A DNA stretch of 64,000 bases, from contig NZ_LMRR01000034.1 in the NCBI RefSeq assembly GCF_001426085.1, positions 186,001 through 250,000 on the forward strand. Direction: 5' to 3'. Source of the DNA: Rhodococcus sp. Leaf278. Lineage in GTDB: Bacteria > Actinomycetota > Actinomycetes > Mycobacteriales > Mycobacteriaceae. The notes below the pieces were generated by a model. The model was not told where the DNA came from, made no database searches, and was given only the letters and a program-made list of their open reading frames with translations. The translations under genes and the position numbers were made by a program. Positions 38,812-47,540 of the stretch are shown here, in pieces; within the stretch, counting starts at the first letter, position 1; every line of letters begins with the position of its first letter.

Positions 38812-40058
38812 TCGTCGAGTCCTACGCGTAGGTCCGCCAGTAGATCCGGAATCAGTCGTTCTTCCATGACTGCTCGACCCGAATCACGAAGTGCGGCACT
38901 CAGTTCCGGGTCCCACGGACTGTCCGTGGGGTGTCCCTTCAGTGGTTCGGAATTGCGCGCGTCCAGTGCGCGGCGGTAGGAATCGACGTCCATCCGCCAC
39001 GGTGACGCGTCGTATCGGTCCATCGCTCGTTTCACCATGTGCAGTCCGGCCCAGTCGAAGTCGGCACGCCATTCGATCGTGGTGCCGGGGGCGCGCGACG
39101 CCAGCAGCCGATGCACCGCCGCCGATGGCTGGCCGTCGGTGCAGATCACGCTCCCGCTGCCCGAGCCGAGAGTACGGGCGGCGGCGGCGAGCACAGCGAT
39201 GTTCTCGCAGACGAACACCGTCGACGAGGTGTTGGTGAGCGGGCCGCGCGCGAGCATGTCCACGGTGACGGGAAAGGGTACGCCTTCATCCGCTGCGTCG
39301 TTGAGCCAACGAGCCACGGTGTGGTTCTCGACGACGCGGTAACCGAGGACCAGTACCCGACTCGACAGTGCATCGACCGACACCCCGGCCGTTTCCCACA
39401 GCGCCCTGATGCCCACCGGGTCGACGGGTCGAGGCACGTTCTCCCGCAACGACAGTGCGTCGAGGACGAGCTTCGCTGCGCCACCGCCCGCTAGGGCCTT
39501 GGTATCACCGGTGGCCAGTTCCGCCAGCTCGGTGAGAGACATCCCGTCCACCGGAAGCAGGGCCAGGACCTGCGTTGCCACCGCCAGTGCATCGACGGAG
39601 ACGCGGCCGCCGAGCGTGCCGTCCTGATTGAGCAGCGAGGCGATCCAGTACTCGATCCACTCGCGATCGGTACCACCGCCGAGTACCTCCCTGGCTCGAT
39701 CCAGCGCGTCGGAGCGCACCTGAGCCTTGTCCGCAGCGATGCGCTTCTTGTCCTGCAACTGGGCCTGCTCGGTGAGAGTCTCGATCAATCCGGCGCCACC
39801 GTTGAGCGGATGGCTCAGCCACACGTCGAACCGCTCGAGGTCGAGCTTGGTGCTCCGCGCCCGAGAATGCAGACTGGAGTTGGACCGAGAGATAGCACTG
39901 CACAGACGCCACAGCTCCGGGGCATCGCTGAGATCGACGGTGATGTTGCCGCCGACCCGAAGCCAGTTGGACTCCAACTTCTTTCGTGCAGCATCGAGCA
40001 GCGCAGACAATTCCGCGCTGCCCCGCCATTCGCCGCTACCGGTCAAACTCCAGCCCAC
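38808..40058 (-). CDS. jetD: Wadjet nuclease subunit JetD (TIGR02679 / DUF2399-type)
   Basis: Presumed DNA-cleaving subunit of the Wadjet SMC defence complex, which linearises plasmid DNA after loop extrusion. The 416-residue protein matches the TIGR02679 family that accompanies TIGR02677, 02678 and 02680. The C-terminal Toprim-like domain keeps its acidic residues: Glu in [10 protein letters not shown] near residue 281 and the Asp-x-Asp of [10 protein letters not shown] near 333. The N-terminal two thirds would bind the SMC core. It overlaps jetC by 23 bases (GTG start at 40058), and its TAG stop shares CTAG (38808-38811) with the mshC stop on the other strand. Confidence 0.88.
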   Translation of the reverse strand: MGWSLTGSGEWRGSAELSALLDAARKKLESNWLRVGGNITVDLSDAPELWRLCSAISRSNSSLHSRARSTKLDLERFDVWLSHPLNGGAGLIETLTEQAQLQDKKRIAADKAQVRSDALDRAREVLGGGTDREWIEYWIASLLNQDGTLGGRVSVDALAVATQVLALLPVDGMSLTELAELATGDTKALAGGGAAKLVLDALSLRENVPRPVDPVGIRALWETAGVSVDALSSRVLVLGYRVVENHTVARWLNDAADEGVPFPVTVDMLARGPLTNTSSTVFVCENIAVLAAAARTLGSGSGSVICTDGQPSAAVHRLLASRAPGTTIEWRADFDWAGLHMVKRAMDRYDASPWRMDVDSYRRALDARNSEPLKGHPTDSPWDPELSAALRDSGRAVMEERLIPDLLADLRVGLDD

Positions 40059-43000
40059 CTTCGGTTCGGGTCGGCACGCGGCGCGTCAACGGTGATCCGA
40101 GTGCGGCCGCTAGGTCGGTGCCGTCGTGCTCGGCGAACAGTTCGCCGTTCTCCCACACCAGAAGCGCTGCGCTCACGGTGTTCTCGGCCGTCGAATGCGC
40201 CAGGTCGTAGTGCGCGCAACCGGGAACGTCCGCATATGTGATCCAGAGGTCGTAGCCGGTCATGAACAGGTCGAGGTCGAATTGCACGCTCAAGCCGAGC
40301 AATTCGCTGCGGCCGTTGTCGTCGACACCGGCGAACGCCTCGTCGAGCGCAAGCAGACGAGGGGAGTGCGGATCGGCGGACGACAGCATCACATGCGCTG
40401 CCGCGAACAGTGGTAAATGCAGCGACACCGATTGCTCACCGCCTGAGAGCGCACTGTGCCGGGCGACGGTCAGGCGATCCTCGCTGCCGTCCCCGCTGAT
40501 GAGCGTGAACGCGAACACCCGCCAGCGGCGATAGTCCAATGTCGCAGAGAGGATTTCGGGGTACGACCGTTCCGGATGTGCCGCACGCGCAATCCTGATC
40601 TCCGACGCGAAGTGGGCGCGCATCGCGGCCAGGTCGTCCTGGTTCAACGCCGAAGCGTCGCGGTCCAGCAGTTTGGACACCGCCCGCGCCCCGTCGTCGA
40701 AGTTGTCCGCGAGCACCCAGTGCACGCCGATAGTGTTGCCCGAGGACATCCGTCGTTGCTTCATCTCGGCGGACATCTGTGCGATCAGCTCGCGTGCGTC
40801 GACGGTGCGCTCGTGGATCTGCTGCGCCAGACCGGTCAGCAGGGCATCCTCGAGAATGCGCCGCTCCTGCTCGGTCAGCAGCAGTTCCTGGTCGGCCCTG
40901 GCCGCACCGATTCGGTCGGCGAAGTCTCCGACCGACGAATAGCCCTGCTCGTCCTGCACGCGTACCACCGTCAAACCGTCCGGCGCATCCCACTGCAAAC
41001 GGTAGTCCTGACCCGATGCCGCCAGTTGCGAGTCGAACTCCTGCAGCGCACTCGTCAGCGCCGTGCGGGTCGACTTTCGGCTCGAGTCACTCACTTTCAC
41101 CGATGCCGTCGCCTCGTCGAGTGCCGAATGCAGCGCGTGCACGACCGGTGGTAGAACCGGAACCTCGTCGTCCGGGCCGTCGGCCTGCTGAACTCGATAC
41201 AGAATCTGTTCGACAGTCAGCCACGCCGAGTCACTGGCAGGCCAGGCGTGCGTCTGGTGGACGCCGAGGATGGCCAGCAGGTCCTTACGGGCGTACGGCG
41301 CCAGCCGGACTGCATCGCTCAAGGTTTCGGTGACGGCGGCGCGCAGGCTTTCGAGCGCCGTGTTGCAGGCTCCCTCGGCTTTGCCGATCGCTTCGCCGGC
41401 TTCCTTGTCCGCTTTTCGGGCTGCTCGCTGCTCGGCGCGGCACTTCTCGATGCGATCGCGTGCGTTCTCGAGATCGATGTCGATCTGTTCGGCCGTGGCA
41501 CCGAGCTTCTCGCTCAACAACTCCAGGCGTTGCAACTGTTGGCGATAGTTCTCGTCGGCTATCGCAGCTTCCTCGGCGAGCTCCTCGGCCAGACCGGTTG
41601 CTTCTTCGAGCCGGTTGGTTGCTTCGCGGGCTCTCTCGCTCTCGCGCGTATGGTCGCTGCGCTTGCGGATGACCGCCGCGCCCTGGTGCTCGAAGTGGCG
41701 AATCGCGGCGGCAAGGGCATCGACGTCACGGCCGATGTGAGGGGTGCGATGAGCGACGGCGACGGTGCGTAGTTGCTTCTCCTTCGCGGACAGGTCCGCG
41801 ATTGCCTGATCGAATTCGCGGTCGGCGGCTACCGAACCATCCTTGGAGGTGCGCAGCGCTCCTGCGGCGGCCGTGACGGCGCGTTGAGCCTTCACGATGG
41901 ACGAGACACGGGGAAGCTGTTTGGCGGCGGCGCCCAGAGCCTGCACCAGCTCGCGGGCTGCCAGCTCGTCGGCCGTCGCGGTCTCGAGCGCGGCCGTTGC
42001 AGTATCGATCGCGCCGCCGAGTTCGGTGATGCGTTGTTCCCGCCGGCGAGCCCGCGCCGTTGCACCGATGTACTCGGCATCCGGTTTCGTGTGGCGACCC
42101 TGCTGCACTCCCTGCCAGTACCGACCGTCGACGCCTATCGAGATGGAACTACCCGAGTGATCGGACCGATTCTGCTGCAACGCAATCGAATTCAGGACAT
42201 CGAGGATTCGCGATTCCAGGACGGCGGTTCCGGGCTCGGGTTCCAGAACCGACGCCAACGTTGCCCCGGACGGCCTCGCGGCCGCCGGTAGTGCCGAAAG
42301 AAACTGCTCCGAGTCGGCGTCGACGGGGAAGTCCGCGGTCGGGTGAATCCAACCGTCGAGCAGATTGGCGGCCTGCAATGCGGATTCGATCCCCGCCGCG
42401 TCGGCGGGGGACACCACGTCGGCAAATCGAACCAGTTGCCACAGCGGTGCGCCCGAGAGATCTGCACGGCTGTCGGTCCGCGCAGCGAACGGCGGCGGGG
42501 CGTCGTCGTGTTCGGCTCGTACCAGGGACAGTTCGTCGCGCAGCGCGTTCAGTTCGGCCGAGCGCGTGGCCACGTCGACGCGTGCCTGTGCCTGCCGGGC
42601 ACGAATCGCGTCGATACCGTCTGCGGTCTGCTCGGCGAGCACCGATTCCAGGCTCGGGGCGTCGTCGTCGCCGATGCCTGCCAAGGCTGCGTCGAGGGCA
42701 TCGAACGCAGCGGAAGTGATACCCGCGGAGGCGTACACCGACGAAGTGTTCGACCACCAGGTTCGCATGCCCGAGGCGAACTGCGCCTTCTCCAGATCCA
42801 CGGTCGCCTCGGCCTCGGTGACCGCCGCCGCCGCTGCCTCGAGCTGATCACGCGCCTTCGTCGCAGCCTTCTCCGCGCGAGCACGTTCTGTCGACGCCTT
42901 CTCGACGGTTGCCAGTGCCTCACGAACCGCGCGTACGTCACCGTCCCGCTCCTCGGCGTGCCCGCGAAGAGCGGTACTGATCTGATCACTGCGAGCCGTG

Positions 43001-44220
43001 CCTGGCAGCGGTGTCCACACGATGCCCGCATCCTCGGCTGCAGTCTGCAGCTCTTCCTCCGCGCGCGTCACGCCGGCAACGGAGTCACGGAGTGCGGAGT
43101 CCGCCCGAGCGGCCTCGACGGTGCGCTGTTCCAGTTCTGCTTGCGCTTTCCGTGCCCGGTCGGCCTGCTGTGCCGTCGACACTTCGAGCTTGGCAGCAGA
43201 TTCGGCGAGGTCGTCCAGTTGCTGCTTGCCCTCGTACGCGCTCGAGCGCTGGAGAGTCTCGCGGTCTGCGACGGCCTGATCCAATGCGCGTTCGGCCTCG
43301 TCGAACCGGGTTTCTGCCGCCGCTCGTTCCAGCAGCCGCCGATCCTTCAGCGCGGCCGCGGCGAAGTGTGCGGTGGTTGCATGGGTCACTGCCTCGAGCC
43401 GACGTGAGACCTGCTCCACATCCGAGCGGGTTTGCACCCGAAGGTATTTGGAGTAGACCGAGACGAAGTTCTTGGCGGCGTGATCGGCCTGCGCCAGTCC
43501 TTCGAGTGCGCGTCCCACTTCTTCCATGTCGCTGAAGGAGCGCGCTGCCTCGAGCACGAGCTGCTCGTCGAGCGGACGCAGACCGTCGGTCAGCGCCTGC
43601 GAGAGACCCTTGGGGTCGAGGTTCTTGGCCAACTGCGGACGGCGAAGTGTCAGAATCAGATTGATCAACTGGTCGTACCGTTGGGCACCGAGCCCGAACA
43701 TTCGGGCATCGATCGCAGCGCGATAGTCGACCGGACGATCGGTCAGTGCATCGCTGCCGAGTTGTTCGGCCAGTTGCTTCTTCGTCAGCGGCCGGTCGTC
43801 GGAGCCCAACAACGAGAAGTCGACGCCCACCCGGCCGTCGGCCACGAAGTACCAGCGGGTCACCTTGTCGTTGTGACGGCTCGCCCGCATGCCGATGCCG
43901 ACCGTCACCGATTCGGGGTCCTCGCGGGAGCCGCGGCCGAATTCCATCCAGACGTACGAGTGTGCGCTCTCCTGCCCTCGGTAGAGCAGGTTGGACTTCA
44001 TGGTTCGCTCTTCACCGGCGAACGGATTGAGTCGGCGCGGTTCGATGCGCCCGTCGAGGACGAAGGGAAACAGTACTTCCAGGGCTTTGGTCTTGCCGGA
44101 TCCGTTGGGCCCACGCAGCACCAGGCGACCGTCGGCGAAGGAGAACTCCTGATCGCGGTAGTCCCACAGGTTGACGATCCCTGCTCGTGTCGGCCGAAAA
44201 CGTGTCGAGTGTGCGGTCAT
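40036..44220 (-). CDS. jetC: Wadjet SMC-like ATPase JetC (TIGR02680, MksB/MukB type)
   Basis: 1394-residue SMC ATPase motor of the Wadjet complex. The N-terminal head has Walker A GPNGSGKT at 37-44 (LVLRGPNGSGKTKALEVLFP). Two long coiled-coil arms (about 230-560 and 730-1080, rich in Ala, Glu, Arg) flank a central hinge-like region. The C-terminal head has the ABC signature SALSGGEQSVSLHLPLFAA near 1255 and Walker B RLLALDEAFAGVDDNGRSEL near 1285. All ATPase motifs look intact, so it should be active. It starts four bases after the jetB stop and overlaps jetD downstream. Confidence 0.93.
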   Translation of the reverse strand: MTAHSTRFRPTRAGIVNLWDYRDQEFSFADGRLVLRGPNGSGKTKALEVLFPFVLDGRIEPRRLNPFAGEERTMKSNLLYRGQESAHSYVWMEFGRGSREDPESVTVGIGMRASRHNDKVTRWYFVADGRVGVDFSLLGSDDRPLTKKQLAEQLGSDALTDRPVDYRAAIDARMFGLGAQRYDQLINLILTLRRPQLAKNLDPKGLSQALTDGLRPLDEQLVLEAARSFSDMEEVGRALEGLAQADHAAKNFVSVYSKYLRVQTRSDVEQVSRRLEAVTHATTAHFAAAALKDRRLLERAAAETRFDEAERALDQAVADRETLQRSSAYEGKQQLDDLAESAAKLEVSTAQQADRARKAQAELEQRTVEAARADSALRDSVAGVTRAEEELQTAAEDAGIVWTPLPGTARSDQISTALRGHAEERDGDVRAVREALATVEKASTERARAEKAATKARDQLEAAAAAVTEAEATVDLEKAQFASGMRTWWSNTSSVYASAGITSAAFDALDAALAGIGDDDAPSLESVLAEQTADGIDAIRARQAQARVDVATRSAELNALRDELSLVRAEHDDAPPPFAARTDSRADLSGAPLWQLVRFADVVSPADAAGIESALQAANLLDGWIHPTADFPVDADSEQFLSALPAAARPSGATLASVLEPEPGTAVLESRILDVLNSIALQQNRSDHSGSSISIGVDGRYWQGVQQGRHTKPDAEYIGATARARRREQRITELGGAIDTATAALETATADELAARELVQALGAAAKQLPRVSSIVKAQRAVTAAAGALRTSKDGSVAADREFDQAIADLSAKEKQLRTVAVAHRTPHIGRDVDALAAAIRHFEHQGAAVIRKRSDHTRESERAREATNRLEEATGLAEELAEEAAIADENYRQQLQRLELLSEKLGATAEQIDIDLENARDRIEKCRAEQRAARKADKEAGEAIGKAEGACNTALESLRAAVTETLSDAVRLAPYARKDLLAILGVHQTHAWPASDSAWLTVEQILYRVQQADGPDDEVPVLPPVVHALHSALDEATASVKVSDSSRKSTRTALTSALQEFDSQLAASGQDYRLQWDAPDGLTVVRVQDEQGYSSVGDFADRIGAARADQELLLTEQERRILEDALLTGLAQQIHERTVDARELIAQMSAEMKQRRMSSGNTIGVHWVLADNFDDGARAVSKLLDRDASALNQDDLAAMRAHFASEIRIARAAHPERSYPEILSATLDYRRWRVFAFTLISGDGSEDRLTVARHSALSGGEQSVSLHLPLFAAAHVMLSSADPHSPRLLALDEAFAGVDDNGRSELLGLSVQFDLDLFMTGYDLWITYADVPGCAHYDLAHSTAENTVSAALLVWENGELFAEHDGTDLAAALGSPLTRRVPTRTEGGLEFDR

Positions 44221-44224
44221 CTGC

Positions 44225-45643
44225 TCAAGCCTCTACTTCGGATGGATCGGTGCTGGGGGCTTGCTCGTTGCCGAACAGTGAGTCCTGCGGGGTCCGATCA
44301 CGCACGCTGACCATCACGTCTCGGTAGCGCGCGATCACCGGCAGCACCAGCACCCCGCCGGACACGCAGTGCACCAAGCGAAGTCGATGCAGTAGTGCCA
44401 GTGCACGAAGTCGTAGGCCGTCCCGGTCGCTCTGCCATTGCGCGGCAAACGTCCGCCCGAATCGTTCGACGAGATCGTCGACGACCGTGGTCAGCCAACT
44501 GTCCTCGATCAGCGGATACAGCTTCTTCTTTTCCGCTTCGACGAATGTCGTTGCATCGGAACCGAATCCGAACTCGGCGAGATCACCGAAGATCCCGCCG
44601 TCGGGAATGGCGCTGTCCAACTGTTCGATCAAGGCGTCAGCGTCGGGAAGGGGGTAGGTCGCCAGCGCGGGTGCATCCGGATCGATCACCCGGTCCGAGA
44701 TCTCGCCCGCGATCAGCAACGCGACCTGGGCAATGGTTCCGGTGCTGGGGAATCGATAGTCCGAGAGTCGTCCGGAAGTGTCGATGAGGGCCACTCCCTC
44801 GGAACGGCGCTCGGCAATCAGGCCGGTGAGCAACTCGACGTCTGCGACCGTACGGGACGTGGCCAGCGCGGCGCGCCCGTCACGATCGAGGTCGTCCAGG
44901 TAGACGACCGGTTGTTCGACGAGTGCTCGTCGTACGGCACGCACCGTCTCTTTCGGGTCTGCTTCGCGCCCGGACTCGGTGTGGATCCCGAGTTCGGAGT
45001 CCTCGGGATCCGAGGGGGCATCGGCACCGGCCAGCAATCCACGGATCGATCGCAGATGCTGGACGGCGCGAGGCGGCCGGAAGAGAGCGACGACGACAGG
45101 CCGGTCGATGTCGTAGAGGGCCTCGCCTGCGGACGGATTGTTGGCCCAACCGGTGGCGTCACCGTCGGCCAATGCGATCGCACCGCGGGTCGCAAGCCAG
45201 CCGATCGCGTCGACGAAGGCGTCTCGGTCGCTTGCTCGGTCGGTCGTGAGCTCTACTCCGTCGACTTGACTTGCTTCTGCCGCAACATGATCGGCAAGCT
45301 CCGAAAGCGTGATCTGGTTGCCCGCCCGGCCGAGTGCCGCCAGTGCCAGCGCCAGATACGCGTATCGACGCCGGTCGAAAATTCGGTCGGTGGCTGTTCG
45401 GGCGGGTTGGCTGTCGTCGAGTCGATCGATCACCGGGTACAGGCGCGCCGTGGACTCGGTGACCTCGAGACGATATCCGAACAGTTCGAGCAGGTCCTCG
45501 CGCAACTCGGTGGCCCACCGGCGCAGTAGAGGCAGTGCGATCCTATCGGGATACGTGCTGGTCACCAGGTGATTCGACAGCGCGACCCGGGCGGCCCGCT
45601 GGTAGGAATCCAGTGCAAGGGTGGAGATTTCGCGAGCTCTCAT
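44225..45643 (-). CDS. jetB: Wadjet subunit JetB (TIGR02678 / DUF2398)
   Basis: 472-residue protein matching TIGR02678, the MukE/MksE-like partner that sits on the kleisin subunit of the SMC complex. Paired winged-helix character is seen in the middle (DSYQRAARVALSNHLVTSTY, LALAALGRAGNQITLSELAD and VDAIGWLATRGAIALADGDA). No catalytic motif is expected. The ATG at 45643 overlaps the jetA stop (ATGA, 45640-45643), and jetC starts four bases after its stop, as in a stoichiometric complex. Confidence 0.88.
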   Translation of the reverse strand: MRAREISTLALDSYQRAARVALSNHLVTSTYPDRIALPLLRRWATELREDLLELFGYRLEVTESTARLYPVIDRLDDSQPARTATDRIFDRRRYAYLALALAALGRAGNQITLSELADHVAAEASQVDGVELTTDRASDRDAFVDAIGWLATRGAIALADGDATGWANNPSAGEALYDIDRPVVVALFRPPRAVQHLRSIRGLLAGADAPSDPEDSELGIHTESGREADPKETVRAVRRALVEQPVVYLDDLDRDGRAALATSRTVADVELLTGLIAERRSEGVALIDTSGRLSDYRFPSTGTIAQVALLIAGEISDRVIDPDAPALATYPLPDADALIEQLDSAIPDGGIFGDLAEFGFGSDATTFVEAEKKKLYPLIEDSWLTTVVDDLVERFGRTFAAQWQSDRDGLRLRALALLHRLRLVHCVSGGVLVLPVIARYRDVMVSVRDRTPQDSLFGNEQAPSTDPSEVEA

Positions 45644-47163
45644 CGGCGTGCGACCTCACTGACATCGAGGGACAACCGGTCCAGATGCAGTCGGCCACGG
45701 CTGGTCCGCACGATCGTCGAACGGTCACTGTCGCTGAGCGTCAAGCGCACGCCGCTGTCCGATCCCGACGAGTCGGAAGTGCGTCCGCTCACGCGTACCC
45801 GCGCCGTGAGAGCTGCGTTCAGCAGGCTCAGCAGCACCTCGGTTTCCTGCTCGTTCAGAACCCGGTCGTGGATTCCGGCCGAAGCAAGCGATTGCGCTGC
45901 GGCACTGCGTGATCGCTGCGACTCGAGTTGCTGCTCCCGAAGCCGTCTGATGCCGCCGTCGTTGCGCTGCACCCGTCCCGGAACGCCGGGGGTCGGGGTG
46001 CGTCCGGTCTCGGCCAGCGTGCGCGAGATCTCGACCGGTGGAGCCTCCCACCACGATCGGGACGTGGAGATGATGTCGGCATCGGGATGCACCATCGACA
46101 GGTGCCGAGGCCTGCCGAGACCGAACACGGCGTGGAACAGGGCGTGCGCGCTGTCTTCGGTAGGCGTGGCAGCGAACCACCCGGCCAGGTGCCGCAGCTG
46201 GCTCTCGCGGCTCACACCGCCCCTACGGGTCTCGGTGACGCGGCGGAGCAGCGACAGCACGGCGGCGATCGCGCTCATCGTGCCTTCGCGGAGTCGCTCG
46301 GACTCACTCAGTTCGGACTCCGCCGCGACGAACCAGTGCGAGAGGCCGGCCCAGCGATCGGTCCAGTCGGCTCGCCGTTCGTCGACGGTGAGAAATACTC
46401 GTTCGTCGCTGATCGCGGCCCGCTCGACGAGCTCCTCGATGCCGGTGTTCTCGACGAGCGCGATCGCCTCGGCGAGCTTCGGGGCGTAGCGGGTCAGATC
46501 GGAGCTGAACTCGCGCATGTGCGTCAGCAGCGCGTCCTTGTGGACCAGAAACGACTCGGGAGTGATCTCGGTGGTGCGCACCAGATCACCCAGGACCAGG
46601 TAGAAATGTGCGGCGCGGGTCGCCATCTCGGACAGCGTCGAATCGAGTCGACTGAGTTTGCGATAGATGCGATCGCCGTCGGCCTGACGGTTCGCCTCGG
46701 CCAATTCGTGCATATCGGCCAGCAGCTCCGGCAACACCAACCGCGACAGCGAGGCGTCGTCCAGGCGGGCACCGAGAACGTCCTCGACCGCGCGATACGC
46801 CTTGTAGCCGGCCTGACCGAACTGGTAAACGAAGTGACGGTTGCGGTATTCGGCGAGGGTCGCCGCGCGGGTGCCGTCGTAGCTGCGTTCGAGCAGGCCC
46901 CAGGCGTGGAGCTGATCGAGGAGGGGCGCGATGTCGAGTGTGGTCAGTGCGGCGTGCCGACCGGGGCTGCGGGCGATGAGGTCGGCGACGTCTCCGGAGT
47001 GCAGCAGGACGACGTAATTGGCGCGTGCGGTGTCGAATGCGCGGAGAACCGCCAGGTACTCGGATCGCTTCTCGGCAACGGCGAAGGAGAAGAGACCGAG
47101 ACGGTCCTCCTCCACGAACGCGTTCACGGCACCCAGCCGTGCGTCCTCACCTGAATCGCTCAC
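45640..47163 (-). CDS. jetA: Wadjet subunit JetA (TIGR02677 / DUF2397, kleisin-like)
   Basis: 507-residue protein matching TIGR02677, the MukF/MksF-like kleisin subunit that bridges SMC heads. Residues 10-150 hold helical winged-helix features (GLFSFAVAEKRSEYLAVLRA, LDQLHAWGLLER); 200-330 is helical. The C-terminal part (LREQQLESQRSRSAAAQSLA, VLLSLLNAALTAR) fits the head-binding domain. It is the first gene of the operon. The GTG at 47163 has a poor ribosome binding site. A dispersed-repeat copy and the end of nirD lie 20-80 bp upstream, so transcription could come from the nir operon. Confidence 0.88.
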   Translation of the reverse strand: MSDSGEDARLGAVNAFVEEDRLGLFSFAVAEKRSEYLAVLRAFDTARANYVVLLHSGDVADLIARSPGRHAALTTLDIAPLLDQLHAWGLLERSYDGTRAATLAEYRNRHFVYQFGQAGYKAYRAVEDVLGARLDDASLSRLVLPELLADMHELAEANRQADGDRIYRKLSRLDSTLSEMATRAAHFYLVLGDLVRTTEITPESFLVHKDALLTHMREFSSDLTRYAPKLAEAIALVENTGIEELVERAAISDERVFLTVDERRADWTDRWAGLSHWFVAAESELSESERLREGTMSAIAAVLSLLRRVTETRRGGVSRESQLRHLAGWFAATPTEDSAHALFHAVFGLGRPRHLSMVHPDADIISTSRSWWEAPPVEISRTLAETGRTPTPGVPGRVQRNDGGIRRLREQQLESQRSRSAAAQSLASAGIHDRVLNEQETEVLLSLLNAALTARVRVSGRTSDSSGSDSGVRLTLSDSDRSTIVRTSRGRLHLDRLSLDVSEVARR

Positions 47164-47182
47164 TGGAACAGGGTAGGGGGTG

Positions 47183-47206
47183 GGAGTGGAGCCTGCGGAA
47201 CGACCC
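47183..47206 (-). repeat. Dispersed intergenic repeat copy upstream of jetA
   Basis: Read on the minus strand it is GGGTCGTTCCGCAGGCTCCA followed by CTCC, the same unit as at 2828-2849 and 31642-31666. It lies between nirD and jetA. The adjoining GACCC-AG-GGGTC (47202-47213) is itself palindromic. Confidence 0.8.
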
Positions 47207-47240
47207 AGGGGTCAGGGCCTCGGTCGTTCAACCGTGACGG

Positions 47241-47540
47241 TTAGAGCTCGACGGTCACTTTCCCGTCCACCACTGCGGCGGGGTAGGTGCGCACGGCGTC
47301 GATACCGCTGGCGCAGGAGCCGTCGTCGAGCGAGAACGTGTACTGGTGGAGTGGGCAGACGACTACAGACCCGTCGATCTGACCGTCTGCGAGTGGCCCG
47401 CCCCTGTGTGGGCACATGGCGTCCATCGCCCGCACCGAGCCGTCGCTCAGCAGGAACACTGCAACCTGCTTGCCGTCCACCACGTAGGCCCGACCCTCAC
47501 CGGGCGTCAGGTCCTCGACCGCCCCCACCGGCACGCTCAT
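47241..47540 (-). CDS. nirD: Nitrite reductase (NADH) small subunit, Rieske type
   Basis: 99-residue small subunit of assimilatory NADH-nitrite reductase. It keeps a Rieske-type [2Fe-2S] ligand set, Cys-x-His in DAMCPHRGGPL and Cys-x2-His in VVCPLHQYTF, unlike enterobacterial NirD, which lacks the cluster. The ATG at 47540 overlaps the nirB stop (ATGA); the longer in-frame ORF to 47624 lies inside nirB and is not used. A palindrome AACCGTGACGGTT (47230-47242) overlaps the stop. Confidence 0.93.
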   Translation of the reverse strand: MSVPVGAVEDLTPGEGRAYVVDGKQVAVFLLSDGSVRAMDAMCPHRGGPLADGQIDGSVVVCPLHQYTFSLDDGSCASGIDAVRTYPAAVVDGKVTVEL

